From JANQRX01 sp963663975 (GTDB lineage: Bacteria > Pseudomonadota > Alphaproteobacteria > Rhizobiales > Kaistiaceae), in NCBI GenBank assembly GCA_963663975.2, contig CAXXRA010000015.1:186001-250000 (forward strand): DNA of 64,000 nt, read 5' to 3'. Shown piece by piece: positions 1 to 9,005 of this stretch. The position numbers and the translations under genes are program-made. Each line of letters starts with the position of its first letter. Positions within the stretch are counted from its first letter, which is position 1. The notes beneath the pieces were generated by a model. It was not told where the DNA came from. It was given only the letters and a program-made list of their open reading frames with translations, and ran no database searches.

Positions 1-11
1 TGATTTTCTCG

Positions 12-878
12 TCATGCCGACCGCGACCAAGGCGCGATTTTCACGGCCTCGCCTCGTGCGAGGCTCGAGCCGGTGACGATGTTGCTCGCCTCCTCGGCGA
101 ACAGCGCCTTCATCGGCCAGGTTGGTGAGGCCGAGGTGATGGCGCACCGCCTTTTTCGAACCGCCTCGTCGAGGCTCGAGCCCGTGTTGCTCGCCTCCTC
201 GGCGAACAGCGCCTTCTCGGCCAGGTTGGTGAGGCCGATGGCGCAACCGGCAACCGTGCCGCCCTCCATGGTGAGCACGACCGCGGCCGCCGCGGTGGCG
301 TAGTCGCCAACCTTCCGTTTCAGTTTCTCATAGGCATAGCCATGGCCGGCCGGCGGTGTCGGGATGCGGATCGCCGTCAGCACTTCGCCCGCTTCCAGGG
401 CGGTGTTGTAGATGCCGCGATAGAAGTCACGCGCGGCGATCCGGCGGGCGCCGTCGGTACCGGCCACATCATACACCGCGTCGAGCGCGATCATCACCGC
501 CGGCATGTCGTTGCCGGGATCGCCGTTGGCGGCGTTGCCGCCCATGGTGCCGAGGGAGCGAACCTGCGGGTCGGCGATCACAAGTGCGGTCTCTTCCAGG
601 ATCGGCACCTTATCCGCCAACAGGTCGGAGGCGATGACCTCCTGCTGGGTGGTCATGGCGGCGATGACGATCTCCGCACCGTCTTCGCTGATGCCTTTGA
701 GATCGTCGATACCGGCCAGGTCGACCAGGTCGCTCGGCGCGGCGAAACGCAGCTTCATCAGCGGAATGAGGCTGTGGCCACCGGCCAGCGGTAGGGCGTC
801 CTCGCCAAGCCTGCCGAGAAGCGCGATGGCCTCCTGGACGGATTTCGGGCGATGATAGGCGAACGGGCCTGGAATCAC
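12..878 (-). CDS. FAD-binding subunit of a molybdenum hydroxylase (CoxM/xanthine dehydrogenase M type), C-terminus disrupted
   Basis: This is the medium, FAD-carrying subunit that passes electrons from the molybdenum and 2Fe-2S subunits to its acceptor in the cytoplasm. Residues 1-175 show the family core: the N-terminal FGPFAYHRPKS-like start (here MIPGPFAYHRPKS), the FAD loop AGGHSLIPLMK and the second FAD motif LGTMGGNAANGDP. The GTG start at 878 has a GGAGG box six bases upstream. From about residue 215 the protein reads ALFAEEASN twice, and the usual CO-dehydrogenase flavoprotein C-terminal domain is replaced by a short unrelated tail. The cause is an imperfect 111-bp tandem duplication at 62-250. 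Partner large and small subunits are not in the window and may lie to its left. The family call is secure; whether the gene is intact in the living cell is doubtful. Confidence 0.85.
   Translation of the reverse strand: MIPGPFAYHRPKSVQEAIALLGRLGEDALPLAGGHSLIPLMKLRFAAPSDLVDLAGIDDLKGISEDGAEIVIAAMTTQQEVIASDLLADKVPILEETALVIADPQVRSLGTMGGNAANGDPGNDMPAVMIALDAVYDVAGTDGARRIAARDFYRGIYNTALEAGEVLTAIRIPTPPAGHGYAYEKLKRKVGDYATAAAAVVLTMEGGTVAGCAIGLTNLAEKALFAEEASNTGSSLDEAVRKRRCAITSASPTWPMKALFAEEASNIVTGSSLARGEAVKIAPWSRSA
62..250. repeat. Imperfect tandem duplication inside the FAD-subunit gene
   Basis: The segment beginning GGCTCGAGCC at 62 recurs at 173 (period 111 bp). Both copies contain the same run coding for ALFAEEASN and differ by a few small insertions and deletions. 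It destroys the 3' end of the gene. Confidence 0.8.
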
Positions 879-1106
879 GACAACCTCCCTACCGGCCGCG
901 CCGCACGCCGAAGTGTTCGAGCGTGGCGCGCTTGTCGGCCTTGTCCCGGTTGAAACGCGGGTTCGGCGGCAAGTGTGCCGGTTTAGCGTTTTGTCGGCAA
1001 CCTGTTTCTGCCGAGGGGTTGCGGGGTGGTGAGCGGAGGTCGGTTAGAATAGCGGGCGCGCTCCGCCGAGGCCGGCGCGCCCGTCCACTCAGCTCAGGAG
1101 GCCAAT

Positions 1107-1940
1107 GTGCCAACCGCTGAAAAACCATTCATGTGGAGCTGGCCACGAATCTTGCCGCCCGCCGCTGCCATCGCGCTGGGTGCGTCTCAGGCTCTCGCCG
1201 GCGACCTGCCGGCCGGACATGCCCACAACGATTTTCTCCATTCAAGGCCGCTTTTCGACGCCCTGTCCCACCGCTTTTCGAGTGTGGAAGTGGACATACA
1301 CCTGCGCGACGGTCGTCTCTTCGTTGCTCATGATGCCAGGGACATCGTGCCCGACCGGACGCTGCAATCGCTTTATCTGGACCCGTTGGTCACCCGGATC
1401 CGGGAAAATGGCGGCTCGGTTTATGGCGACGGCAGACCGCTCACCCTGCTCATCGACATCAAAACGGATGCTGAGGACACCTATCAGGTGCTCGATGAAA
1501 TCCTGCAGCGTTTTCGCAACATTCTGACGGTATTCGGTGCCCGGGAAATCCGCGAAGGGGCGGTCGTTGCCATCGTGTCCGGCAAACGCGCTCGCCGATT
1601 GATGGAGGCTCAGGAGGTGCGATACGCCGCCCTTGACGGACGCCTGACGGACCTCGGGTCTGGCGCCCCGGCCGCGTTGATACCCCTGATCAGTGATCGC
1701 TGGACCACGCATTTCACATGGCGTGGTGACGGCACCATGCCGCCGGCAGAGCGGGCCAAACTCGATCGTATTGTCGCTGAGGCTCACGCCGCCGGGCAGC
1801 GCGTGCGCTTCTGGGCAACGCCGGACGAACCGGGCCAGCGCCGCACTGCCATATGGCGGGTCCTGCGCGAGGCCGGAGTCGATTTCATCAACACCGATGA
1901 TCTTGCCGGCCCGGCGGCGTTTCTCGACCCCACCCCTTGA
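1107..1940 (+). CDS. Exported PI-PLC/glycerophosphodiesterase-like phosphodiesterase
   Basis: A 277-residue protein of the PI-PLC-like TIM-barrel phosphodiesterase superfamily, closest in style to the AIM6-like branch. A GTG at 1107 follows a CAGGAGG box at 1096. A Met eight codons later (1131) begins a typical signal segment ending ALAGD near residue 32, so the mature enzyme is probably periplasmic. Superfamily signatures are GHAHNDF near residue 38, then VEVDIHLRDGRLFVAHD, which supplies the acidic metal ligands and the second histidine, then LLIDIKTD, and finally INTDDL near the C-terminus. The substrate is unknown. The gene stands alone, next to the left edge of the tRNA-bounded element that begins at 2013. 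Confidence 0.75.
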   Translation: MPTAEKPFMWSWPRILPPAAAIALGASQALAGDLPAGHAHNDFLHSRPLFDALSHRFSSVEVDIHLRDGRLFVAHDARDIVPDRTLQSLYLDPLVTRIRENGGSVYGDGRPLTLLIDIKTDAEDTYQVLDEILQRFRNILTVFGAREIREGAVVAIVSGKRARRLMEAQEVRYAALDGRLTDLGSGAPAALIPLISDRWTTHFTWRGDGTMPPAERAKLDRIVAEAHAAGQRVRFWATPDEPGQRRTAIWRVLREAGVDFINTDDLAGPAAFLDPTP

Positions 1941-2012
1941 AGTCCGGAACATGCCGAAGAACTGGCTTATGGCCGAGCCGCCGGGAACGTGCGGTGGAGG
2001 CCCCGCCCTTTG

Positions 2013-2059
2013 AGTGGTGGGCACGACTGGGATTGAACCAGTGACCCCTCCCGTGTGAA
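2013..2059 (-). repeat. attachment-site copy: 3' end of tRNA-Val duplicated
   Basis: These 47 bases are identical to 12643-12689, the 3' half of the intact tRNA-Val gene including the encoded CCA. Sequence diverges immediately beyond 2059, so this is a truncated tRNA and not a functional one. The arrangement (intact tRNA at one end, 3'-end copy at the other) is the classic product of integration into a tRNA 3' end by a tyrosine recombinase. Confidence 0.9.
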
Positions 2060-2214
2060 TCGAGAATTTGCCACGTTCGGCCAGTGCGCCGGATTGTCGC
2101 TCAGTGCGCTTCAATACGCTGTGAGGCGCGGGACGACGCGGCCTCGTGGGATGTAAAAATTGAACTACAGCGAACTGAAGTGAAATTCACGGGAGTGGGG
2201 TGGAGGCAAGAAAC

Positions 2215-2231
2215 TGTAACCGCGGTGTAAC
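2215..2231. promoter_or_regulatory. Candidate integrase arm-type site, left end
   Basis: TGTAACCGCGGTGTAAC lies 156 bp inside the left att copy. A closely similar motif (TGTAACC ... GGTAACCGCGG) lies about 100 bp inside the right end at 12522. Paired repeats near both ends of a tRNA-targeted element are what integrase arm-binding sites look like. The function is inferred. Confidence 0.45.
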
Positions 2232-2268
2232 TGGGGCAACTCCATTGCTCTTTGGCATCGCGGCAAAG

Positions 2269-4155
2269 CTAGTGCTTGCGACTTCTGGAACCTTGTCCTT
2301 GCCGTCCGCGGTTCTGGCTCCGCCTCGCGGCATCGCCTTCGTCGCGCGCCTTCAACGCAGGTCCGAGAATATCGCCCAGCGAGGCGCCGGAATAGGATAC
2401 ATGCTCGGCAACGGTCGCCTTCTTCTTTTTAAGCGCCAACGCAGCTCCGAGAATATCGCCCAGCGAGGCGCCGTAATAGGATACATGCTCGGCAACCGCC
2501 TCCTTCTCCTTTTCAAGCGCTTTGACCGAAACGGCCACGCGTTGGTTCTTGATGTCGTAGTATGTGATCCGGGCGTACACCCGGTCGCCCTTTGCAAACC
2601 GCTCCAGCCGCCGTTTTGTCGGATCGTGGGATAAATCAGAACGCCGGATGAAAGTAGTCAGATCGGTATTGGCGATCTTGGCGTCGATGCCGCCGGCACG
2701 AACGTCGATGACTTCGCAGGTCACCACTGAACCCTTGCGGATGAACGCGGCGAATCGGTCGACGCCGGCCTGCTTGATGCCAAGCGAGATGCGCTCCATC
2801 TCGACATCGACATCGAGCACCACGGCCTTGACCATGTCGCCGCGCGAATACTGCTCGATGGCCTGCTCGCCGGCTTCGTTCCAGTCCAGATCCGACAGGT
2901 GAACCATGCCGTCGACGTCGCCTTCCAGTCCGATGAAAAGGCCGAACTGGGTCTTGTTCTTGATCTTGCCCTCGACGATCGAATCCTTCGGATAAGATTC
3001 GGCGAAGCTGTCCCAGGGATTGTCAACGGTCTGCTTGAGGCCGAGCGAAATCCGGCGCTTCACCGGATCGACCTCGAGGATCATCACTTCGACTTCCTGA
3101 CTGGTCGACACGATCTTGCCGGGATGGACGTTCTTCTTGGTCCACGACATTTCGGACACGTGGATCAGCCCCTCGATGCCGGGCTCCAGTTCGACGAAGG
3201 CGCCGTAGTCGGTGATGTTGGTGACCCGGCCCTTGTATCTCACATCGACCGGATATTTGGCCTCGATGCCGTCCCAGGGATCGGCCTCAAGCTGCTTCAT
3301 GCCGAGGCTGATGCGATGGGTTTCGTGGTTGACGCGGATGATCTGCACCTTGACCGTCTGCCCGATCGACAGGACCTCTGTGGGATGATTGATCCGCCGC
3401 CAGGCGATGTCGGTGACGTGCAGCAGACCGTCTATGCCGCCGAGATCAACGAACGCGCCATAGTCGGTGATGTTCTTCACCACACCGTCGATGATCTGGC
3501 CTTCCTCAAGGCTCTGCACCAGCTCCGACCGCTGTTCGGCCCGCGTTTCTTCCAGGACGGTGCGGCGGGACACGACGATGTTCCCGCGTCGCTTGTCCAT
3601 CTTCAGGATCTGGAAGGGTTGGGGTGTATGCATCAGCGGCGTGACGTCGCGCACCGGCCGAATGTCGACCTGGCTGCGCGGCAGAAACGCGACCGCCCCG
3701 TCGAGATCGACGGTAAACCCGCCCTTGACCTGATTGAAGATGTGGCCAGAGACCCTCTCGCCCTTCTCGAACGATTTCTCCAGCCGCCCCCAGCTCTCAT
3801 CCCGGCGCGCCTTGCTGTGTCTGAGCACAACTTTGCCGGTTCCACGAGAAATGCGAACTCGTTTCGAAAATACCGCCCAGTCAGCGGCGGTTTCTAGGCG
3901 TGATTTTTCACCAAATGCATTTGTAAAAACAGCATCGGATATTTTTGCATCTCTGAAGCGACAACCTTCAATACATGTTCCGGTAAAATCGAAACCGGTC
4001 AAATCCAAGTCCGAAAAATTGACTCCGCTAAGGTTGGCGAAACGAAAATCCTTCGACGGATCAAGTTCGGCAATCTTTACAAGTTCTAAAAAGTCATCAG
4101 TATCAGCATTTACTATAGACAAGATACGCAATTCGATGTTTGTTCGGACCATCAT
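2269..4155 (-). CDS. Chimera: pentapeptide-repeat N-terminus fused to ribosomal protein S1 domains 2-6
   Basis: Residues 1-96 are a pentapeptide-repeat-type segment (DFRFANLSGVNFSDLDLTGF, then FDFTG, CRFRDA) in AT-richer DNA. From about residue 105 the sequence switches in frame to alphaproteobacterial S1, beginning within the last strand of S1 domain 1 (GKVVLRHSKARRDESW) and continuing through five S1 domains (about 133-545; motifs VKGGFTVDL, NITDYGAFVDLGGIDGLLHV, NITDYGAFVELEPGIEGLIH). Domain 1, needed for docking S1 on the 30S subunit, is missing, so this cannot replace rpsA. The C-terminal tail carries a duplicated 28-residue unit (GASLGDILG twice). The ATG overlaps the upstream gene's TGA, so the original start belongs to the pentapeptide gene. 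It may be a recombination product or an assembly join. A complete rpsA is presumably elsewhere. Confidence 0.8.
   Translation of the reverse strand: MMVRTNIELRILSIVNADTDDFLELVKIAELDPSKDFRFANLSGVNFSDLDLTGFDFTGTCIEGCRFRDAKISDAVFTNAFGEKSRLETAADWAVFSKRVRISRGTGKVVLRHSKARRDESWGRLEKSFEKGERVSGHIFNQVKGGFTVDLDGAVAFLPRSQVDIRPVRDVTPLMHTPQPFQILKMDKRRGNIVVSRRTVLEETRAEQRSELVQSLEEGQIIDGVVKNITDYGAFVDLGGIDGLLHVTDIAWRRINHPTEVLSIGQTVKVQIIRVNHETHRISLGMKQLEADPWDGIEAKYPVDVRYKGRVTNITDYGAFVELEPGIEGLIHVSEMSWTKKNVHPGKIVSTSQEVEVMILEVDPVKRRISLGLKQTVDNPWDSFAESYPKDSIVEGKIKNKTQFGLFIGLEGDVDGMVHLSDLDWNEAGEQAIEQYSRGDMVKAVVLDVDVEMERISLGIKQAGVDRFAAFIRKGSVVTCEVIDVRAGGIDAKIANTDLTTFIRRSDLSHDPTKRRLERFAKGDRVYARITYYDIKNQRVAVSVKALEKEKEAVAEHVSYYGASLGDILGAALALKKKKATVAEHVSYSGASLGDILGPALKARDEGDAARRSQNRGRQGQGSRSRKH
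2356..2523. repeat. 84-bp tandem duplication in the S1 tail
   Basis: Two consecutive 84-bp units (2356-2439, 2440-2523) encode nearly identical copies of the S1 C-terminal motif SYxGASLGDILG. The period is a multiple of three, so the frame is kept. Confidence 0.8.
3837..3864. other. Fusion junction between foreign pentapeptide gene and S1
   Basis: To the right (3865-5144) the DNA is clearly less GC-rich and codes for the two-gene operon. To the left it is GC-rich S1 coding sequence. The homology switch falls within these bases. Confidence 0.6.
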
Positions 4156-5144
4156 CAGGGAATATCTCTTCGCACGACGCTTAATCGTTGGAGCCCCAAC
4201 GCGATCCAGCCTTGGCTGTCGGTGGGGGCTCCGAGGCTCTTCTCGTATAGGCGCTCGACAATGGCCCTTTTGTTCGCACCAAGAAGTGGGGCCCCATCGG
4301 AATTCACCAATGATCCGTCAAGCATACGGACAGACATCTCTGCTTCGAACGACTCTTCAAACTCGTAGCCAATTAGGTCGCACAGAGGCTCTTCGCTGGT
4401 CCTATATTCACCTTCAAGAAATCCGCTTTCAACCTCAATGAACCAGTGAGCGTCGTGTGCTCCACCCACCACAGTTAGCCGAGCCCCTCCCAAGTCGATC
4501 TTTCCGCCAGCGGCGAGGCGATTTGTCATCCTGGCTTTGCTGCTCGAAGAAAAACGTAGTTTGAAGCGCACCTTTCGGAACCCAAAGATCAGGCCATTGT
4601 CATGATGACCGGCATAAAGCGCCAATGTCACGAACAATGGCAATGGTTGACCGTGTTCAATTGCTTGGCCAGAGCCTTCAGCGGACAAGATCGCCAAATT
4701 GTCATCCAACAAGGTCGGCCGTTCATCTTGCAGACCTGCTGATGGAGCCCCGTCAACGCCGGGTCGTTTCCGGAGCATGCTTTCGAATGACCGCGCAGAA
4801 TCACGCCTAGAATGGTTCGAGGGATCAATATCTCGGCGCTGACTTGGCGAGGTCGACAGGTCGATCCAGGTGGGGTCATCAACTTCAAAGCCGACACCGA
4901 TCGCGATCACTTTGTTCAATTCACTCGATGCTCGCCCCGTGTTCCAGGCCGCCTTTAGACGATTGTAATCGAGGCCAAGATAATCCGTCAGCGCCCTGCG
5001 GGAGGAGCTCGATATCGCTCCAGCGGAGTGAAGCGTCTCGGCCATTACTCGCAGTTTTTCGTCGAGCTGAAAGACTTCCGTTCCTTTGGTCGCCAAGGAA
5101 ACACCTCCAAGTACTGGTGCCGTCGCAGCCAGTGACGTCGTCAC
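4155..5144 (-). CDS. Hypothetical protein, first gene of an operon with a pentapeptide-repeat gene
   Basis: A 329-residue protein I do not recognise. There is no signal peptide after the first 20 residues and no obvious membrane segment or catalytic motif. Residues 25-95 look helical (EKLRVMAETLHSAGAISS, then LTDYLGLDYNRLKAAWNTG) and could be a small helical or DNA-binding region. The second half (about 185-300) is rich in alternating beta-type residues and acidic patches (EEPLCDLIGYEFEESFEAEM). Its TGA overlaps the ATG of the next gene by one base (TGATG), so translation of the two is coupled and they probably act together. Base composition is lower in GC than the housekeeping genes, as expected for cargo of the tRNA-bounded element. 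Confidence 0.55.
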   Translation of the reverse strand: MTTSLAATAPVLGGVSLATKGTEVFQLDEKLRVMAETLHSAGAISSSSRRALTDYLGLDYNRLKAAWNTGRASSELNKVIAIGVGFEVDDPTWIDLSTSPSQRRDIDPSNHSRRDSARSFESMLRKRPGVDGAPSAGLQDERPTLLDDNLAILSAEGSGQAIEHGQPLPLFVTLALYAGHHDNGLIFGFRKVRFKLRFSSSSKARMTNRLAAGGKIDLGGARLTVVGGAHDAHWFIEVESGFLEGEYRTSEEPLCDLIGYEFEESFEAEMSVRMLDGSLVNSDGAPLLGANKRAIVERLYEKSLGAPTDSQGWIALGLQRLSVVRRDIP

Positions 5145-5881
5145 TAGCGAAATACACCTGCAGCCGCACTAACGAAATAACACCAACATAGCACCGATGC
5201 GCCAACCGAACGAACCACCGCTCGCCGGCTCTTACGCAGTTCTCAGCACCCGCTGAGAACTAAATCCAAGCAAAAAGACGGTGACATTTGGTCAATGAAG
5301 TTTGCTGCCTGATGTGGTCCGATAATGACGCTCTGCGCAGGGCACGTCTCAACAGAAGATGGATTTTGACATGCACTGGATTGAATTTTTGCTGCACATC
5401 ATAGTCGCCCTTCTCGCACTTCTTCGCGCATTGGGGTACACAACGTAGGGCACCATAAGCCATCTGCCGGACTCTCAGTCTCTCCGGTATCAACATTGGG
5501 AGCCTTTATGGGTCGCGCGATCCCTCAGCGACTGAAGATCGTTTTTTCCCCTCCCCAATATCCAGGCTCGATCCAGACGAACAGGTCCGACCCTCCGCGA
5601 TACTGCTTCATCTCGGCGCAGTGCGCTTGAAGCGTCTGGCGGTCGGTCTCTTCAAAAAGACACTGGAAATGGTCGCCCGTCTTTGCGGCGAATAGCGTAC
5701 ATCACGTCATAAATCCGTTTGAGCGTCCCTCGACCGCCAGGCCGCTCGAGGGCGGGTTCCGAACGAGAGCGAATCTTCCTGCAGACCTGCTGATGGTCAG
5801 CTTTGTCAGCGTCTGTGACCACTAGTGCTGGTTGTGCTAGCTTCTGCGGCTATCCGGTTCTAAACAGCCCGTGGGCTAAGG
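5145..5881. other. Region without an intact gene (one coding remnant)
   Basis: About 740 bases between the hypothetical operon and the dGTPase remnant. The first part (5145-5260) should hold the promoter of the minus-strand operon. The only coding-like piece is the broken fragment at 5525-5702. I see no RNA gene or strong terminator. Confidence 0.4.
5525..5702 (-). pseudogene. Short remnant of an unrecognised protein gene
   Basis: On the minus strand an ATG at 5702 reads MYAIRRKDG. After a one-base frame change it continues as DHFQCLFEETDRQTL ... GGSDLFVWIEPGYWGGEK up to a TGA at 5525. Codon choice and amino-acid content look genuinely coding, but only about 58 residues remain and I cannot assign a family. 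Confidence 0.35.
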
Positions 5882-6187
5882 ATGACTCGGCTAAACTGGG
5901 ACAACTTGCTAAGTACTCGCCGCCTTTGCAGCTCCATCGGGGGCCGAGGTAACGGCGTTACGCCGCCGGTTTGGCTCCTCACGAACCGGCTCGATTCCGA
6001 GAGAGACTTCGACCGAATCCTTTACTCCACCCCGACGCGACGGCTTGGCGATAAGACGCAAGTTTTTCCTTTGGAGAGGCACGACAGTGTTCGAAACCGG
6101 TTGACCCATAGTCACGAGGTTTCAGCTCTAGCGAGATCTGTCGGCACGCACATCAATGCACGGCCCCCTAGGCAACAAGATAATTGA
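5882..6187 (+). pseudogene. Truncated dGTPase (HD-domain dNTP triphosphohydrolase), N-terminal fragment
   Basis: The 101-residue reading frame starts MTRLNWDNLLSTRRL and contains the diagnostic block of type-1 dGTPases: ERDFDRILYSTPTRRLGDKT, then TQVFPLERHDSV, then VRNRLTHSHEVSALARS, which carries the first histidine of the HD metal site. Full-length enzymes are about 400-500 residues, so the second HD motif and the rest of the catalytic core are gone. dGTPases of this kind hydrolyse dGTP to deoxyguanosine and triphosphate, and some act against phages by emptying the dNTP pool. The neighbouring NACHT gene fits a defence island. The fragment is not expected to be active. Confidence 0.7.
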
Positions 6188-6548
6188 GGAGCCGCGTTAC
6201 CGACCTCCGTCTATGTTCGTGCTCGAATGCCGAAGGTTGTCGGCGCCAAGAGACAACCGCATTGAGTCCAGAAGCATTTAGGCTTCCTCAAGCGAAATTT
6301 CCACCCGAATAAGGCGGCGCGTATCCCAGCACCCCTTGCGCCTGGGCGATCGAATAGCTCGGACTAGGGGAGCTCGCCAGCCGGAGCCCACATATCGGAC
6401 CGGAGACGCGGTCAATGTGAAAATAAGAATTAGCTTGCGGAGCAGTGCGCGCGGGGCACAATTTCGGACAATATTTGGCTTCTGGAGGATTCGCCCCTGC
6501 TCAACTAACTTAAACGGGCGGCGAGACTACGCTTCTTTTGGACGCCAA
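6188..6548. other. Gap before the NACHT gene
   Basis: About 360 bases with no supportable gene. It presumably contains the promoter for the plus-strand NACHT gene, but I see no clear -35/-10 pair or operator. Confidence 0.35.
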
Positions 6549-7637
6549 ATGCGAGACGACTTCCCAAAGCAGACCATTGCGGAGATCGCTAAGGGTGTTG
6601 GCTACCGCTGCTCGAACCCCGAGTGCGGTAGGCCTACTGTCGGCGCGAATGCCGCGCAAGATAGAACAATTACAATCGGCGTCGCGGCGCATATTAGTGC
6701 CGCTTCGCCAGGCGGCCCCGTTACAACGCCTCTCAAACTCGTGAAGCACGGCGAGGGAAAGATAACGGCATTTGGTTGTGCCAGAACTGCGGAAGGCTGG
6801 TTGACGCCGACACACAAAAATTCACCGTCGAGGGGTTAACCCGATGGAAGCGTGACGCGCAGGAGCGTGCTTTCCGCGAACTCGTCGCTCCGGGGATGCT
6901 CGCGCCAACTGAAGAAGTCGAGCGCGTCGGCTCGATTATCGCCGCTGACAACACCAGCTCCGCCGATGCTGATTTCGATAAGCTCTTCACAAAGGTCCGC
7001 ACTGCGGCGGGCGCCGACTTGGCGGCTTACAAGCGATCACCGATTTGGTCGGGCGTCTCCGTAGAATTGACCTTGATGCTCTACGACGACCCGAGCGCAC
7101 CGCCGTTTAGCATCAGCAAGCTGCCTTCAGCCCTTGAGGTTGCGCCGGAAGTCACCATCTTGGCGCCGCCCGGAACAGGCAAGACGACCACGCTCCTGCA
7201 ACTTGCGGGGCATATGTTGGCGGCCAACTCCATAGTTCCGCTGTACTTCCGGCTAGGCGACTGGTCTGCAAGCTCTTTGAGCTTGTTAGCAAGCCTGCAC
7301 GAACGTACTGCCCTCACTGACATCAGTCAGGACGACTTGCAGCGACTCGCTCAACGCGGCCGAGTATTGCTACTACTCGATGGCTGGAATGAACTCGACC
7401 CTGACGCGCGCAGGAAGTTGAGGGTCGAACTCAACCGCATCAGGCATGACTGCCCCTACATTCGCATCGTCGCCACGAGTCGCCGACAGATACTCGATGT
7501 CCCGACCTCGGGCCCACGCATTGCAATCGAGCCCCTGTCCGAAGACCAGCAATGGAGATCGCGCGCGCGCAGTTCGGCGGGGCCGACGAGAAGATCGTCG
7601 ACGATGCTTGGCGGACAGCAGGTGTACGCGAACTTAT
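6549..7637 (+). pseudogene. N-terminal half of a zinc-finger/HNH-like + NACHT ATPase, interrupted by IS5
   Basis: The ATG at 6549 begins MRDDFPKQTIAEIAKGVGYR, followed by CSNPECGRPT, GVAAHISAASPGG and, after a one-base deletion near 6718, RYNASQTREARRGKDNGIWL CQNC: the HNH-like zinc module often placed before STAND/NACHT ATPases. The NACHT domain follows with Walker A APPGTGKTTTLL (7168-7203), YFRLGDW, and Walker B RVLLLLDGWNEL (7360-7395). A second one-base deletion near 7552 shifts the frame; the correct reading continues MEIARAQFGGADEKIVDDAW ... GVRELI into the insertion site of the IS at 7638. Joined to 9006-12336 this gives one protein of about 1,470 residues. The role is probably a phage or nucleic-acid sensing ATPase, by family analogy. 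Confidence 0.8.
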
Positions 7638-9005
7638 GGGCCCCTCTAAAAATCCCTGTTCCGAGCCTTGATCGGTTATAATCCGGGCGGTTTGGCTGCG
7701 TAGATGTGGGGATGCCGACTTCATGGGTTTCAAATGGGCTTTTTCGACATCGCGAATCGGTATGCGGCCTGGACGCCAAGAACGTCCTTTGGCGAGGATC
7801 GACGCGATGGTTCCGTGGCGACTGGAATCTTCCGTGCCCGCCTGGCGGCGGTCCATCTGGCGCAAGCCGGCCGAGGAACGTTTGAAGTCGCCGGCGGACC
7901 GAAAGCCCTGGGACGCGTTCTGGCGATGTTCAAGGCGATCGTTCTCTGCGAGCTTTACAATCTCTCGGACGACCAAGTGGAGTACCAGCTTCGCGACCGC
8001 CTCTCGTTCATGCGGTTCGTAGGGTTCGGTCTTGAGGACAAGGTCCCCGACGCCAAGACGGTGTGGCTCTAGCCGGGAACAGTTGGCGCTGGTCCCAGGC
8101 ATGGTCGAGGCCTTGTTCGACGACTTCGACGGCTATCTGGAGAAGCAGGGCTACCTGGCGATGGGCGGCCAGATGGAGCCGACGCGTCGATGGCGTACCG
8201 GTCCCCAAGCAGCGCAACAGCCGTGACGACAACGCGCGGATCAACGATGGCGAGACGCCGGAGGGCTGGAAGGACCAGCCGGCCAGGAGATTGTCGCAGA
8301 AGGCACGGACGCACGGTGGACAAAGAAGCATGGCAAGAGCCACTGTCGGTTACAAGAACCATGTCGACGCCGACCGCCGGCACAAGCTGGTGCGCCGTTA
8401 CCAGGTGACCGACGCGGCGGTGCACGACAGCCAGGTCGTGGAGGACATCCGATCCGGACAACACGGCCTCGGATCGTCTGGGCGGACAGCGCCTATCGGT
8501 CGGCGGAGATCGAGCCGAAGCTGAAGGAGAAGGGCCTGCCACAGCCGCATCCACCGCAAGGGGCATCGCGACAAGCCGCTGGAGCGAGCGGGAGAAGCGG
8601 GGCAACAAGGCCCACTCGAAGGTTGCGGGCGCTGCTCTCAAGCTCACGTGTTCGGGGCCCAGAGCACGAACGTGGGCGGGCCACCTTCACGCTGGTGCGA
8701 TCAGTATCGGACGACTTGCAGCGTCAACGGGCGAGGGCGCGGATCGGGCTGAAGAACCTCGCACTACAACATGCGCCGCCTGGTGCAGCTGGAGCGTCTC
8801 GACCGCGGCGGCGCCAACGTGATCCATCAGGGGAGAAGTCTGCCATGGTCCGCCCCCATTGAACTCGAGGGAAACAGACCTCGCTTTCGGGGACGCATTG
8901 GAAAGGCCGAAAACCCATGGTGATCCAACCCCGTTTGCATGACCCGCGAGAACCGCACAACCTGTCGAGTTTCACGTCAGTCGCATTATTTTTCGAGGTG
9001 TACCC
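7638..9005 (+). mobile_element. IS5-family insertion sequence, copy A (degenerate), with TTAT target duplication
   Basis: The ends match the intact copies at 42918 and 46993 (left GGGCCCCTCTAAAAATCCCT, right ...TTTTTCGAGGTGTACCC) apart from small changes. TTAT is duplicated at 7634-7637 and 9006-9009. The length is 1,368 bp against 1,292-1,293 for intact copies because of many scattered small insertions. The element sits inside the NACHT gene; removing it together with one TTAT restores the reading VRELISIPLYLSSLL. Confidence 0.9.
7723..8830 (+). pseudogene. IS5-family transposase, decayed copy
   Basis: Recognisable stretches of the intact 348-residue transposase occur in all three frames: LYNLSDDQVEYQLRDRLSFM near 7950-8010, TRGSTMARRRRAG-type out-of-frame parts, and the terminal ARIGLKNLA near 8740. 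At least eight indels relative to the copies at 42998 and 48204 prevent translation. Confidence 0.85.

Noticed and set aside
2015..2059. A second tRNA-Val gene
   Set aside because: Only the 3' part is present; the sequence beyond 2059 cannot form the anticodon stem, D arm or acceptor.
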